Shown: positions 48,999 to 58,854, counted from the stretch's first letter. The stretch is DNA of 64,000 nucleotides from Pseudocitrobacter corydidari (GCF_021172065.1 NZ_CP087880.1:3138583-3202582); one strand, 5' to 3'. Notes: generated by a model not told the origin, from the sequence alone. Program-made: numbers and translations.

Positions 48999-50660
48999 TT
49001 AAAACGTCTCCCAGTTCTCCCCGGCATCCGTCGCCGCAGCTTTGCGTTGCACCGGCTTCACCGCTACCACGCGCTCTTCCGCTTTCTCCTGAAGCGCTTT
49101 TTCCTGCTGGATATGGAACACCGCCACCGCCTGGGTCAGCCTGCTGGCCTGTTCTTCCAGCGCCGCAGCCGCTGCGGCGGACTCTTCCACCAGCGAGGCG
49201 TTCTGTTGAGTAACGCGGTCCATCTCCGACACCGCCAGCCCAACCTGGTCGATACCGCGGCTCTGCTCATCAGACGCCGACGCAATCTCGCCCATAATGT
49301 CGGTCACGCGGGTCACCGCATTCACAATCTCATCCATGGTTTCCCCGGCGCTTTCCACCAGCGTCGAACCCAAATCAACACGGCTTACCGAGTCTTCAAT
49401 CAGGCTCTTAATTTCGCGGGCCGCCTGCGCGCTGCGCTGGGCCAGATTACGCACTTCCCCCGCTACTACCGCAAAACCACGCCCCTGCTCGCCTGCTCGC
49501 GCCGCTTCGACCGCCGCGTTGAGCGCCAGAATGTTGGTCTGGAAGGCAATACCGTCGATTACGCTGATAATATCGGCAATCTTCTGCGAACTGGCGGTAA
49601 TGTCACGCATGGTTTGCACCACGTTATCTACTACTTTACCGCCCTTCTGCGCCGTCTCCGAGGCGCTCAGCGCAAGGTTGCTCGCCTGACGGGCGTTCTC
49701 GGCGTTCTGCTTCACGGTAGCAGTTAGCTCTTCCATACTGGCAGCGGTCTCTTCCAGCGAAGCGGCCTGCTGTTCAGTACGTGAAGAGAGATCGTTATTG
49801 CCCATCGCAATCTCGCTCGCGCCGCTATAAATCGCGTCCGCGCCGTTGCGTACTTCACCGACGGTGCGCGCCAGTTCGCCCTGCATATGACGTAGCGTGC
49901 TGGCCAGTTGCCCCATTTCGTTGCGCCCTTCTACATCAATGCGACGAACAAGATCGCCCCCGGCAATATGGCGAATGCTTTCAATCAGGCTTTGCAGCGG
50001 CAGGATCAGGGTTTTACGAATGCCAAACCAGACGATCGCAATCGCCAGCAGTACGGCAATCATGACACCGGCTAAGATCCACATCGCTTGATCGTATGAA
50101 CGGTTGTTATCGGCGACGGCCAAATCGTATAAACGATCGTTCTGTTGCAGATAATCGACATACGCCTGCTCAAACCTGTCCTGATAGCCTTGAGTTGGCT
50201 GGTCGAAGAAGTCGTTGATTTTGCCCGCGCCCAGTAGCTGAATCAGCTCGGCCAGCGCACTGTGGTAGATGTCGTAGTTGCGTTTGATTTCCAGCGCCGC
50301 CGACTCGCTCTGACGCGGGTCACGCGGCATTGCTTCATACTCGGCCCAACGCTTTTCCGCATCACTCAGCGATTTCTGCGCAACCTGCATCAGTTCCGCC
50401 ACCGTCGCGCCGCTGCCGATATTGTTCTGATCCATCATGTAGCGGATCCCGGCGCGGTTTAAGGTATTGCGGGTTTGCAGCAAAGCCACCCAGCTGCCGT
50501 TGAGGCCAGACTGCTGCTGGCGAACGGTTTGTAGAACGGTGAAGTTTTCCTTGTCGTTTTTGAGCGCGTTGAAGAACAGCCCGCCCGACGTGAGTTGTAA
50601 TAGTCCAAATAACACCAAAACCAGCACTAAGCTGGTCACGATCTTGATACGTTTTAACAT
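48999..50660 (-). CDS. tsr: Methyl-accepting chemotaxis protein Tsr (serine receptor)
   Basis: Tsr is a transmembrane chemoreceptor for serine and other signals. The 553 residues match E. coli Tsr from [15 protein letters not shown] through the periplasmic four-helix domain ([14 protein letters not shown] ligand arginine region [12 protein letters not shown]), TM2 (about 190-212), HAMP and the signalling hairpin tip [20 protein letters not shown]. It ends with the CheR/CheB-docking pentapeptide NWETF. It lies next to the hpa region, as in E. coli strains carrying hpa. Confidence 0.95.
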   Translation of the reverse strand: MLKRIKIVTSLVLVLVLFGLLQLTSGGLFFNALKNDKENFTVLQTVRQQQSGLNGSWVALLQTRNTLNRAGIRYMMDQNNIGSGATVAELMQVAQKSLSDAEKRWAEYEAMPRDPRQSESAALEIKRNYDIYHSALAELIQLLGAGKINDFFDQPTQGYQDRFEQAYVDYLQQNDRLYDLAVADNNRSYDQAMWILAGVMIAVLLAIAIVWFGIRKTLILPLQSLIESIRHIAGGDLVRRIDVEGRNEMGQLASTLRHMQGELARTVGEVRNGADAIYSGASEIAMGNNDLSSRTEQQAASLEETAASMEELTATVKQNAENARQASNLALSASETAQKGGKVVDNVVQTMRDITASSQKIADIISVIDGIAFQTNILALNAAVEAARAGEQGRGFAVVAGEVRNLAQRSAQAAREIKSLIEDSVSRVDLGSTLVESAGETMDEIVNAVTRVTDIMGEIASASDEQSRGIDQVGLAVSEMDRVTQQNASLVEESAAAAAALEEQASRLTQAVAVFHIQQEKALQEKAEERVVAVKPVQRKAAATDAGENWETF

Positions 50661-50736
50661 GCTTTCTCTTCCTCCTGGCGAATTACGGTTTTCGGCCTGG
50701 ATAGAGAAAACTTTAAGAAAAGGTGCAACCTTGAAT

Positions 50737-50820
50737 TGCCGGATGGCGGCTACGCCTTATCCGGCCTACGGTATGGTGCTGTTTTTTGCAGGATGGCGGC
50801 TGCGCCTTGTCCGGCCTACG
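50737..50820. repeat. REP pair between tsr and the Ldh-family gene
   Basis: Two REP palindromes (TGCCGGATGGCGGCTACGCC and GCAGGATGGCGGCTGCGCC) stand in the same orientation, unlike the usual inverted pairs. Confidence 0.85.
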
Positions 50821-50836
50821 GTTTGGCAATGTTTAA

Positions 50837-51847
50837 TCAAGCGCTTAACGCACGGATATCATCGTACAGCGACTGGGTGATCGCCACGCCCTGCTTTTCA
50901 CTGTTTAGCCGCGATAAATATCGACGCTCGCCCGGTAACCGCGCGCCCTGCGCCTGCATACCGCTGAATAACGTTTCGGCCCGCACCAGATGGGCGCTGG
51001 CGTCCTCGCCGAGGAAGCGCGTCGGGTCAAGCGCCAGAATCAATTCGCCACCGTACGGCAGGCCGCCTGCGCCGTTATCCCACGCCAGAGATTCCGCGCT
51101 GGTCATATCGCCAATCAGCGGCCCGGCGAGCAGCTCAACCATGGCCGCCAGCGCTGAACCTTTATGCCCGCCAAAGGTAAGCATCGCGCCCTCCAGCACC
51201 GCCTGTGGATCGGTGGTGGCGTTGCCCTCGCTGTCGATGCCCCAGCCTTCAGGGATCGCTTTCCCGGCACGATGATGCAGTTGAATTTCACCGCGCGCCG
51301 CCGCGCTCGTCGCCATATCAAAAATAAACGGATGCTGATCGCCGCGCGGCCAGCCAAAGGCTATCGGGTTAGTACCAAAAAGCGGCTGCGTGCCGCCTGC
51401 GGGTGCAACCCAGGCGTGGCTTGGGGTGGTCGCCAGCGCCACCAGCCCGGCATCGGTCAGCGGTTCTACGTCGGCAAACAAGGCGGAGAAGTGTACACAG
51501 CGATTGATCGCCAGCGCCGCAATCCCACACTGACGCGTTTTCTCAATCAACAGCGGCAGCGCTTGCTCAAAGGCCAGCAGCGAGTACGCGCCATGCGCAT
51601 CCGCTTTGACAATCGCCGGAGCCTGAGAAATCACCGTAGGCAGCGCATCAGCTGACACCTTTCCTTTACGCAACGTGTCGACAATGCCCAATAATCGCCA
51701 AAGGCCGTGCGATGCGCAGCCGTCACGTTCACCGGCAGTGACGTTTTGCGCAATCACCGCCGCATGTTGCTCACTGAATCCATTACTGCTGAGCGCGTGA
51801 TACGCCAGCGCGTAAGCCTCATCCAGAGAGAGGGTTACTGTTTCCAT
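50837..51847 (-). CDS. Ldh-family NAD(P)-dependent oxidoreductase
   Basis: A member of the malate/L-lactate dehydrogenase (Ldh_2/YlbC) superfamily, which includes ureidoglycolate, sulfolactate and piperideine-2-carboxylate reductases; the substrate here is unknown. Visible are GERDGCASHGLWRL (SHG motif with the catalytic His), PLFGTNPIAFGWP and TFGGHKGSALAAMVELLAGPL. ATG 51847 gives 336 residues and follows AAGGAG. It is monocistronic, with a LuxR-type gene divergent about 270 bp away. Confidence 0.85.
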   Translation of the reverse strand: METVTLSLDEAYALAYHALSSNGFSEQHAAVIAQNVTAGERDGCASHGLWRLLGIVDTLRKGKVSADALPTVISQAPAIVKADAHGAYSLLAFEQALPLLIEKTRQCGIAALAINRCVHFSALFADVEPLTDAGLVALATTPSHAWVAPAGGTQPLFGTNPIAFGWPRGDQHPFIFDMATSAAARGEIQLHHRAGKAIPEGWGIDSEGNATTDPQAVLEGAMLTFGGHKGSALAAMVELLAGPLIGDMTSAESLAWDNGAGGLPYGGELILALDPTRFLGEDASAHLVRAETLFSGMQAQGARLPGERRYLSRLNSEKQGVAITQSLYDDIRALSA

Positions 51848-52119
51848 GAAAAGCTCCTTTATGATTTTCATCTCCAATAACGTTGATTAGAGACGGCAGG
51901 GTTACTTAACCGTATATTAATTTTCACTTAACAACAATGGCACAACCATTTTCGCCAAACAGATAAAAAATATATATACCGTTTATAAATTGGAATAAAT
52001 CACCATATAAAAGCCAAATGCATTTATAAATATCTTTAAACGCCCCCAACGGGGTAGGCTTTTTCTCATTCTTCTCCGAGCCGGCGATAATGTCATCGCG
52101 GGCCAGAACGGGTGTGAAA

Positions 52120-52674
52120 ATGATGATAACCGCATTAACTCTGGCAGAACCCCGCTATCAGGTCCGGGTTCTGAGTAACAATTATTTCTTTTGGCTGGGC
52201 GTGAAAAACCTGGTACGTCAGCAGGGAAAACCAACCGCTGATATTCAGTGGGTAAAAGAGAACAACGACGGCCAGCAGCGTTTACTGTGCCAGGAAATTT
52301 ATGCCACTCCGATTGCGCAAAAGTGGCTGGTCTTTACGGAAAGTGAGCAGGTAGACAACCTGAGCGTGATGCTGCCGGATGACCGGGTGAACATTCTTTC
52401 CGATCGTCTGGCAATGACGGAGCTGCAAGAACAGCTGAAAAATCCCACGTTCAGCCGCCGCCGCCGCGATAAACAACTCACCCGCTCTGAAGCGCGCGTC
52501 TGCTCGCTGATCCGTCAGGGCTTTACGCTGGTGCGGATTGCGCAAATCCTCAATAAGTCGCCGAAAACGATTTATACCCATAAGCGCAACGCAATGGATA
52601 AATTCCACTGCGATACGCTGGTAGAGTTCAACCGCAAAATGAATTTGATGGAACAGCAGGCCCTGTACAACTAA
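52120..52674 (+). CDS. LuxR-type transcriptional regulator
   Basis: A small regulator of about 184 residues with an N-terminal domain of unknown type and a C-terminal GerE/LuxR helix-turn-helix (LTRSEARVCSLIRQGFTLVR, then ILNKSPKTIYTHKRNAM). I do not recognise an orthologue. The start is uncertain: ATG 52120, 52123 and 52090 are in frame and none has a good Shine-Dalgarno. It is followed by a ToxR-like regulator on the same strand after 119 bp. Confidence 0.75.
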   Translation: MMITALTLAEPRYQVRVLSNNYFFWLGVKNLVRQQGKPTADIQWVKENNDGQQRLLCQEIYATPIAQKWLVFTESEQVDNLSVMLPDDRVNILSDRLAMTELQEQLKNPTFSRRRRDKQLTRSEARVCSLIRQGFTLVRIAQILNKSPKTIYTHKRNAMDKFHCDTLVEFNRKMNLMEQQALYN

Positions 52675-52793
52675 TGCGCAGGCGGTAATCATTGTTGGGA
52701 TCAATGTTATAGGTAACATAACAACCTATAATTTAAGCTAATATAAAGGCACTTTGCCTTTGGCTCTCTCGATTCCGGACGCGCTTACCGCAC

Positions 52794-53540
52794 ATGAAAT
52801 ATCTGCTCGCTGACGCGATCATCTATGACAACGAAGATGGCTCGCTCTCCCTGAAGGGAGAGGCGAGTGACGAGAGTCAGATGTTGACCAGCACCGCAAA
52901 CCATATCTTCAGTTTATTAATTGCCCATCATGGCATGGTGGTGGATCGCGAGAAATTTCTGCAAGAGGTGTGGGATGAGCGTGGCTTAACAGGCTCCAAT
53001 AACTCACTTAATCAGTACATTAGCATCTTGCGCAAATTGCTGGATAACATGGTGCCCGGCACTACGTTTATCGTTACCGTACCGAAAACAGGTTTTATGC
53101 TGAATGCCGAGATAAGTGTGCAACCGCTCAGCCGTGAAAGCGTGCCCGCGCTTCCCGCGCCGGAACGTGCGCCGCGTTCCCGCCCGACGTTAGCCATTTG
53201 GCTGGGCATTGCCACGATGATCGTCGCGGCCATTTGCGGCAGTTATATCTCGCAAAAACAGTCACCGTTAGTGACTGGCCGCTATTTACTGACCCAGATT
53301 GATGGTTGCCCGGTTTATACTTTCACGCCGATTGCTGACGTTTTCCAGAAGCAGGCCGTGGCGCTAACCCGTCAAATCAAAGAAAGCAGCGGATTATCTT
53401 GCCTGGAAAACTCCGTATTCTATGTGCATATCCAGAACACGCTGTTTTATGGGGATAAGGGCAGACTGGTGCTTTCGCAGTGCTCACGCTCAAGCCAAAA
53501 CACCAGCACCTGTAGCACCAATTACTTTTATGAGTGGTGA
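52794..53540 (+). CDS. Membrane-anchored winged-helix regulator (ToxR/CadC/MarT-like)
   Basis: A 248-residue one-component regulator. Residues 1-105 form an OmpR/PhoB-type winged helix (FSLLIAHHGMVVDREKFLQE, then NNSLNQYISILRKLL). A Pro/Arg-rich linker is followed by one membrane helix (about 132-153, LAIWLGIATMIVAAICGSYI) and a short periplasmic domain with four cysteines (DGCPVY, GLSCLEN, LSQCSRS, STCSTNY), enough for two disulfides. Signal and targets are unknown. It is 3 bp from the FidL-like gene, the arrangement of Salmonella SPI-3 marT-fidL. Confidence 0.85.
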   Translation: MKYLLADAIIYDNEDGSLSLKGEASDESQMLTSTANHIFSLLIAHHGMVVDREKFLQEVWDERGLTGSNNSLNQYISILRKLLDNMVPGTTFIVTVPKTGFMLNAEISVQPLSRESVPALPAPERAPRSRPTLAIWLGIATMIVAAICGSYISQKQSPLVTGRYLLTQIDGCPVYTFTPIADVFQKQAVALTRQIKESSGLSCLENSVFYVHIQNTLFYGDKGRLVLSQCSRSSQNTSTCSTNYFYEW

Positions 53541-53543
53541 CAG

Positions 53544-54023
53544 ATGAAGTCCCGAACCCTTCTGATAATTGCCTTTATTTTCGTAAACATCACGCTTATC
53601 GCCGCGACAATATGGTGGCTTAATAAGCCAGAACCGCTGGCGTTTAACTGCCAGGGGCAGCTCAACTTTAAGGAAAGCCGGGACAATAACCCGTTTAATT
53701 TTGACGGCCAGATTGTGATGCACTTTAATCCGGATGGCAGCGGCTATTTCATCATGACCGGAAGCCTGATGGCGAACGAGAAGACGCATACCGTCTCGCG
53801 GCAGGAGAATTTCAGCTGGCGTAATCTGCACGACAGTTTGTACGAAATTCACATTCAGAACATCGAACGATTCAGCCACGATCGCGTACCGGATAAAATT
53901 TTCGAAGCCTACACCGCCGGTATTCTGCTGGGCCAGAAGCGCCTGCTTAGCATCCAGCGCACGCCGGAACACGCCACTATCATTGGCAATTTCTACTCAC
54001 CGCTTTTGTTGTGCGCTAACTAG
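53544..54023 (+). CDS. FidL-like membrane protein
   Basis: 159 residues with an N-terminal membrane anchor (LLIIAFIFVNITLIAATIWWL) and a periplasmic domain containing two cysteines (FNCQGQ and LLLCAN), resembling the FidL-like proteins that accompany MarT/CadC-type regulators. Likely partner of the upstream regulator at the periplasmic side (inference). Its stop codon shares the palindrome CTAG (54020-54023) with the stop codon of convergent hpaR. Confidence 0.75.
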   Translation: MKSRTLLIIAFIFVNITLIAATIWWLNKPEPLAFNCQGQLNFKESRDNNPFNFDGQIVMHFNPDGSGYFIMTGSLMANEKTHTVSRQENFSWRNLHDSLYEIHIQNIERFSHDRVPDKIFEAYTAGILLGQKRLLSIQRTPEHATIIGNFYSPLLLCAN

Positions 54024-54466
54024 TTTTTATCGTCCGTATTCTCGCTCTGGCGCAAACTGCCCAGCGCAATAAACTCGCCCAGCAGCGCGGTAAGCTGCTG
54101 CATTTTCTCTGGCGTAAACTCATTTTCAATCAGCCGATAAGCTTCTTCTACCTGCGTTTGCGCGCGCGCGTATAGCGCCTGCCCCTCTTTGGTAAGCGAC
54201 ACGAACAGCTTGCGCTGATCGTTGACCGGCTTTAAGCGCAGCACCAGGCCATCGCGTTCCATGCGCGTCAAAATACCGGTCAGGCTTGGGCGCAAAATGC
54301 AGGCGCGAAACGCCAGATCGTGAAAATCCATTGATGGGTTCTCGGCGAGAATGCGCACGATACGCCACTGCTGCTCGGTCAAATTATGCTGCTTAACGAT
54401 GGGACGAAAGTAGCTCATCGCCGCTTCGCGCGCCTGCAACAGAGCGATTGTCAAAGATTCGTGCAT
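54020..54466 (-). CDS. hpaR: MarR-family repressor HpaR
   Basis: HpaR represses the hpa meta-cleavage operon and responds to 4-hydroxyphenylacetate-type ligands. The 148 residues show the MarR winged helix (LTEQQWRIVRILAENPSMDF, CILRPSLTGILTRMERDGLVLR, DQRKLFVSLTKEG). It is divergent from hpaG across 281 bp, the standard arrangement. Confidence 0.95.
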   Translation of the reverse strand: MHESLTIALLQAREAAMSYFRPIVKQHNLTEQQWRIVRILAENPSMDFHDLAFRACILRPSLTGILTRMERDGLVLRLKPVNDQRKLFVSLTKEGQALYARAQTQVEEAYRLIENEFTPEKMQQLTALLGEFIALGSLRQSENTDDKN

Positions 54467-54492
54467 CGTTCTTCCCCAGAGTACTCAAAAAA

Positions 54493-54710
54493 TCATTAAT
54501 AACGAAACAATTAGCAAACACGGCGTTGTTCGGCAACCGGTTTCTTTGTTTTGTCATCGACCCAAAATCACAACCACAATATAATTTATTGATTTTAATT
54601 GATTTAATAAATTTAACTGTAAATATATTGTTAATAACATCACAAATATTTCACTTACTTTTGCCAAACGACGCGATCAGGAATAAAAGAGATCATTAAC
54701 ATATTAATGA
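54493..54710. promoter_or_regulatory. hpaR-hpaG divergent promoter region with two candidate HpaR sites
   Basis: A very AT-rich region. ATCATTAATAACGAAACAATT (54492-54511) lies near the hpaR start. ATCATTAACATATTAATG (54693-54710, inverted arms CATTAA/TTAATG) lies near the hpaG start. They share ATCATTAA and sit where operators for a divergently autoregulated MarR repressor would be expected. Assignment is by position and similarity to each other only. Confidence 0.4.
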
Positions 54711-54747
54711 AAATAAAACTCACCGAATCAGCCCTGAGGAGAGGTCA

Positions 54748-56037
54748 ATGAAAGGCACCGTCTTCGCCGTCGCTCTAAACCACCGCAGCCAGATTGACGC
54801 CTGGCACAACGCGTTCCAGCAAGCGCCCTATAAAACGCCGCCCAAAACTGCCGTCTGGTTTATTAAACCGCGTAATACCGTGATTGGCGCGGGGGAGCCC
54901 ATTCCTTTCCCACAGGGCGAAACGGTGCAAAGCGGCGCAACCGTGGCGCTGATTGTCGGCAAAACGGCAACCAAAGTGCGCGTTGAAGACGCCGCAGAGT
55001 ACATCGCGGGCTTTGCGTTGGCGAACGACGTCAGCCTGCCGGAAGAGAGCTTCTACCGCCCGGCGATCAAAGCCAAATGCCGCGATGGTTTCTGCCCGAT
55101 GGGCGAAACGGTGGCGCTGAAAGATGTTGATAACCTGACGATTGTTACCGAAATCAACGGTCGCGAAGCGGATCGCTGGAGTACCGCCGATTTACAGCGC
55201 AACGCCGCACAGCTGCTGAGCGCCCTGAGCGAATTCGCCACGCTGAACCCTGGCGACGCCATTCTGCTTGGTACACCACAAACCCGCGTGGACATTCAAC
55301 CCGGCGACCAGGTACGCATTCTGGCCGAAGGTTTCCCGCCGCTGGAAAACCCGGTGGTGGACGATCGCGAAGTCACCACGCGTAAAACCTTCCCGTCGAT
55401 GCCACACCCGCACGGCACGCTGTTTGCCCTCGGCCTGAACTACGCCGACCACGCCAGCGAACTGGAATTTAAGCCACCGGAAGAGCCGCTGGTGTTCCTG
55501 AAAGCGCCAAATACCCTCACGGGCGATAACCAGACCTCCGTGCGCCCGAACAATATTGAATACATGCACTACGAAGCGGAGCTGGTGGTGGTGATTGGCA
55601 AGCAGGCGCGTAACGTCAGCGAAGCCGATGCTATGGATTATGTCGCGGGCTACACCGTGTGTAACGACTACGCCATTCGCGACTATCTGGAAAACTACTA
55701 CCGCCCTAACCTGCGGGTAAAAAGCCGCGACGGACTGACGCCGATGCTTTCAACCATCGTGCCGAAAGAGGCGATCCCGGACCCGCATAATCTGACCCTT
55801 CGCACCTTCGTCAACGGCGAACTGCGCCAGCAGGGTACTACCGCCGATCTGATCTTCAGCGTCCCCTTCCTGATCGCCTACTTAAGCGAATTTATGACCC
55901 TGAATCCGGGCGACATGATCGCCACCGGCACACCAAAAGGCTTATCTGACGTGGTGCCTGGCGATGAAGTGGTGGTGGAAGTCGAAGGTGTGGGCCGCCT
56001 GGTGAACAGAATTGTCAGTGAGGAGACTGCAAAATGA
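54748..56037 (+). CDS. hpaG: Bifunctional HHDD isomerase / OPET decarboxylase HpaG
   Basis: HpaG decarboxylates 5-oxopent-3-ene-1,2,5-tricarboxylate and isomerises the product to 2-oxohept-3-ene-1,7-dioate. The 429 residues contain two FAH-fold halves (about 1-205 and 215-429); the second has LGLNYADHASE, YEAELVVVIG and the DMIATGTPKGL loop, and the first has the divergent counterparts DAILLGTPQTR and so on. ATG 54748 follows GAGGAGAGG. It overlaps hpaE by 4 bp. Confidence 0.95.
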   Translation: MKGTVFAVALNHRSQIDAWHNAFQQAPYKTPPKTAVWFIKPRNTVIGAGEPIPFPQGETVQSGATVALIVGKTATKVRVEDAAEYIAGFALANDVSLPEESFYRPAIKAKCRDGFCPMGETVALKDVDNLTIVTEINGREADRWSTADLQRNAAQLLSALSEFATLNPGDAILLGTPQTRVDIQPGDQVRILAEGFPPLENPVVDDREVTTRKTFPSMPHPHGTLFALGLNYADHASELEFKPPEEPLVFLKAPNTLTGDNQTSVRPNNIEYMHYEAELVVVIGKQARNVSEADAMDYVAGYTVCNDYAIRDYLENYYRPNLRVKSRDGLTPMLSTIVPKEAIPDPHNLTLRTFVNGELRQQGTTADLIFSVPFLIAYLSEFMTLNPGDMIATGTPKGLSDVVPGDEVVVEVEGVGRLVNRIVSEETAK

Positions 56038-57500
56038 GAAAGATAAACCATTGGATCAACGGCAAAAATGTTGCAGGTAACGACTACTTCCAGACCACCA
56101 ACCCGGCAACGGGTGAAGTGTTGGCGGATGTGGCCTCTGGCGGTGAAGCGGAGATCAATCAGGCGGTAGCGGCAGCGAAAGAGGCGTTCCCGAAATGGGC
56201 CAATCTGCCGATGAAAGAGCGTGCGCGCCTGATGCGCCGTCTGGGCGATTTGATCGACCAGAACGTGCCGGAGATCGCCGCGATGGAAACCGCGGACACC
56301 GGCCTGCCGATCCATCAGACCAAAAATGTGTTGATCCCACGCGCTTCCCACAACTTTGAATTTTTCGCCGAAGTCTGCCAGCAGATGAACGGCAAGACCT
56401 ACCCGGTTGACGACAAGATGCTCAACTACACGCTGGTGCAGCCGGTGGGCGTTTGTGCGCTGGTGTCGCCGTGGAACGTACCGTTTATGACCGCCACCTG
56501 GAAGGTCGCGCCGTGTCTGGCGCTGGGCAATACCGCGGTGCTGAAGATGTCGGAACTCTCTCCTCTGACCGCTGACCGCCTGGGTGAGCTGGCACTGGAA
56601 GCCGGGATTCCGGCCGGCGTGCTGAACGTGGTGCAGGGCTACGGCGCAACCGCAGGCGATGCGCTGGTGCGTCATCATGACGTGCGTGCCGTATCGTTCA
56701 CCGGCGGTACCGCCACCGGGCGCAACATCATGAAAAACGCCGGGCTGAAAAAATACTCCATGGAGCTGGGCGGCAAATCGCCGGTGCTGATTTTTGAGGA
56801 TGCCGATATTGAGCGCGCGCTGGACGCCGCCCTGTTCACCATCTTCTCAATCAACGGCGAGCGCTGTACCGCCGGTTCGCGCATCTTTATTCAGCAGAGC
56901 ATCTACCCGGAATTCGTTAAACGCTTTGCCGAACGCGCTAACCGTCTGCGCGTGGGCGATCCGACCGATCCGAATACCCAGGTTGGCGCGCTGATCAGCC
57001 AGCAACACTGGGAAAAAGTCTCCGGCTATATCCGTCTCGGCATTGAAGAAGGCGCAACCCTGCTGGCGGGCGGTCCGGATAAACCGTCCGACCTGCCTGC
57101 GCACCTGAAAGGCGGTAACTTCCTGCGCCCAACGGTGCTGGCAGACGTTGATAACCGTATGCGCGTCGCCCAGGAAGAGATTTTCGGGCCGGTCGCCTGC
57201 CTGCTGCCGTTTAAAGACGAAGCCGAAGGTCTGCGCCTGGCAAACGACGTGGAGTACGGCCTCGCGTCGTATATCTGGACGCAGGATGTCAGCAAAGTGT
57301 TACGCCTGGCGCGTGGCATTGAAGCAGGCATGGTGTTCGTCAATACCCAGAACGTGCGTGACCTGCGCCAGCCGTTTGGCGGCGTAAAAGCCTCCGGCAC
57401 CGGGCGTGAAGGCGGTGAGTACAGCTTCGAAGTGTTCGCGGAAATGAAGAACGTCTGCATTTCCATGGGCGACCATCCAATTCCGAAATGGGGAGTCTGA
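56034..57500 (+). CDS. hpaE: 5-carboxymethyl-2-hydroxymuconate semialdehyde dehydrogenase HpaE
   Basis: This NAD-dependent aldehyde dehydrogenase oxidises the ring-cleavage semialdehyde. The 488 residues contain the N-terminal NAD fold (SPWNVPFMTATWK), catalytic glutamate in MELGGKSPV and catalytic cysteine in NGERCTAGSR. Start ATGA overlaps the hpaG stop; hpaD follows after 1 bp. Confidence 0.96.
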   Translation: MRKINHWINGKNVAGNDYFQTTNPATGEVLADVASGGEAEINQAVAAAKEAFPKWANLPMKERARLMRRLGDLIDQNVPEIAAMETADTGLPIHQTKNVLIPRASHNFEFFAEVCQQMNGKTYPVDDKMLNYTLVQPVGVCALVSPWNVPFMTATWKVAPCLALGNTAVLKMSELSPLTADRLGELALEAGIPAGVLNVVQGYGATAGDALVRHHDVRAVSFTGGTATGRNIMKNAGLKKYSMELGGKSPVLIFEDADIERALDAALFTIFSINGERCTAGSRIFIQQSIYPEFVKRFAERANRLRVGDPTDPNTQVGALISQQHWEKVSGYIRLGIEEGATLLAGGPDKPSDLPAHLKGGNFLRPTVLADVDNRMRVAQEEIFGPVACLLPFKDEAEGLRLANDVEYGLASYIWTQDVSKVLRLARGIEAGMVFVNTQNVRDLRQPFGGVKASGTGREGGEYSFEVFAEMKNVCISMGDHPIPKWGV

Positions 57501-57501
57501 T

Positions 57502-58353
57502 ATGGGTAAGTTAGCGTTAGCCGCCAAGATCACGCACGTACCGTCGATGTATCTCTCTGAACTGCCAGGGAAAAACCACGGTTGCCGCCAGGGCGCGATC
57601 GACGGGCATAAAGAGATCAGCAAGCGTTGCCGGGAAATGGGCGTCGATACCATTATCGTTTTCGATACCCACTGGCTGGTCAACAGTGCTTATCACATCA
57701 ACTGTGCAGACCATTTTGAAGGCGTCTACACCAGCAACGAGCTGCCGCATTTTATTCGCGACATGACCTACAACTACGAGGGCAACCCGGAGTTGGGGCA
57801 GCTTATTGCCGATGAAGCCTTAAAGCTCGGCGTGCGGGCAAAAGCGCACAACATTCCCAGCCTGAAACTGGAGTACGGCACGCTGGTACCGATGCGCTAC
57901 ATGAATGAAGACAAGCGCTTCAAAGTGGTCTCCATTTCGGCTTTCTGCACGGTTCACGATTTTGCCGACAGCCGCAAGCTGGGCGAAGCGATTCTGAAAG
58001 CGATCGAACAGTACGACGGCACCGTGGCGGTACTTGCCAGCGGTTCGTTGTCGCACCGCTTTATTGACGACCAGCGCGCAGAAGAAGGGATGAACAGCTA
58101 CACCCGCGAGTTCGACCGCCAGATGGACGAGCGCGTAGTGAAGTTGTGGCGCGAAGGCCAGTTCAAAGAGTTTTGCAGCATGCTGCCGGAGTACGCCGAC
58201 TATTGCTACGGCGAAGGCAATATGCACGACACGGTGATGCTGCTGGGGATGCTTGGCTGGGATAAATACGACGGCAAGGTGGAGTTTATCACCGAGCTAT
58301 TCCCAAGCTCCGGCACCGGCCAGGTTAACGCTGTCTTTCCGCTTCCCGCATAA
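57502..58353 (+). CDS. hpaD: Homoprotocatechuate 2,3-dioxygenase HpaD
   Basis: This class III (LigB-type) extradiol dioxygenase opens the ring of 3,4-dihydroxyphenylacetate next to the hydroxyls, using Fe(II). The 283 residues start MGKLALAAKITHVPSMYL, with candidate metal ligands in KITHVPS and FDTHW and the acid/base histidines in the GSLSHRF region. Length and sequence match E. coli HpaD/HpcB. Confidence 0.95.
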   Translation: MGKLALAAKITHVPSMYLSELPGKNHGCRQGAIDGHKEISKRCREMGVDTIIVFDTHWLVNSAYHINCADHFEGVYTSNELPHFIRDMTYNYEGNPELGQLIADEALKLGVRAKAHNIPSLKLEYGTLVPMRYMNEDKRFKVVSISAFCTVHDFADSRKLGEAILKAIEQYDGTVAVLASGSLSHRFIDDQRAEEGMNSYTREFDRQMDERVVKLWREGQFKEFCSMLPEYADYCYGEGNMHDTVMLLGMLGWDKYDGKVEFITELFPSSGTGQVNAVFPLPA

Positions 58354-58362
58354 GGACGTTTT

Positions 58363-58743
58363 ATGCCGCACTTTATTGTTGAATGCAGTGACAACATCCG
58401 CGAAGAAGCCGACCTGCCGGGGCTGTTCGCCAAAGTGAATCCGGCGCTGGCGGCCACGGGGATTTTTCCGCTGGCGGGTATTCGCAGCCGCGCGCACTGG
58501 GTCGATACCTGGCAGATGGCCGACGGGCAGCGTGATTACGCCTTTGTGCATATGACGTTGAAAATCGGTGCCGGCCGCAGCCTGGAAAGCCGTCAGCAGG
58601 CGGGTGAAATGCTGTTTGAACTGATTAAAACGCACTTCGCCGCCCTGATGGAGAGCCGTCTGCTGGCGCTGTCGTTTGAAATTGAAGAGCTGCACCCGAC
58701 GCTGAATTTTAAACAAAACAACGTGCACGCGTTGTTTAAGTAA
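58363..58743 (+). CDS. hpaF: 5-carboxymethyl-2-hydroxymuconate delta-isomerase HpaF
   Basis: HpaF is a tautomerase-superfamily isomerase. The N-terminal catalytic proline is exposed after Met removal (MPHFIVECSDNI). The 126 residues match HpcD/HpaF. It lies 9 bp after hpaD; a REP unit separates it from hpaH. Confidence 0.94.
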   Translation: MPHFIVECSDNIREEADLPGLFAKVNPALAATGIFPLAGIRSRAHWVDTWQMADGQRDYAFVHMTLKIGAGRSLESRQQAGEMLFELIKTHFAALMESRLLALSFEIEELHPTLNFKQNNVHALFK

Positions 58744-58752
58744 GGTGCAGGT

Positions 58753-58836
58753 TGCCCGGTGGCGCTGCGCTTACCGGGCCTACAAAACCCCAAACCGTAC
58801 ACCGTAGGCCGGATAAGGCGCAGCCGCCATCCGGCA
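58753..58836. repeat. REP/BIME unit inside the hpa operon (hpaF-hpaH)
   Basis: TGCCCGGTGGCGCTGCGCTTA and CCGTAGGCCGGATAAGGCGC with CCGCCATCCGGCA lie between two co-transcribed genes, ending 18 bp before the hpaH start. Confidence 0.9.
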
Positions 58837-58854
58837 ATGCCACAGGATATCGCC

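Noticed and set aside
52090..52119. Earlier start for the LuxR-type regulator at 52090
   Set aside because: Possible but unsupported by a ribosome site; left as an alternative rather than adopted.
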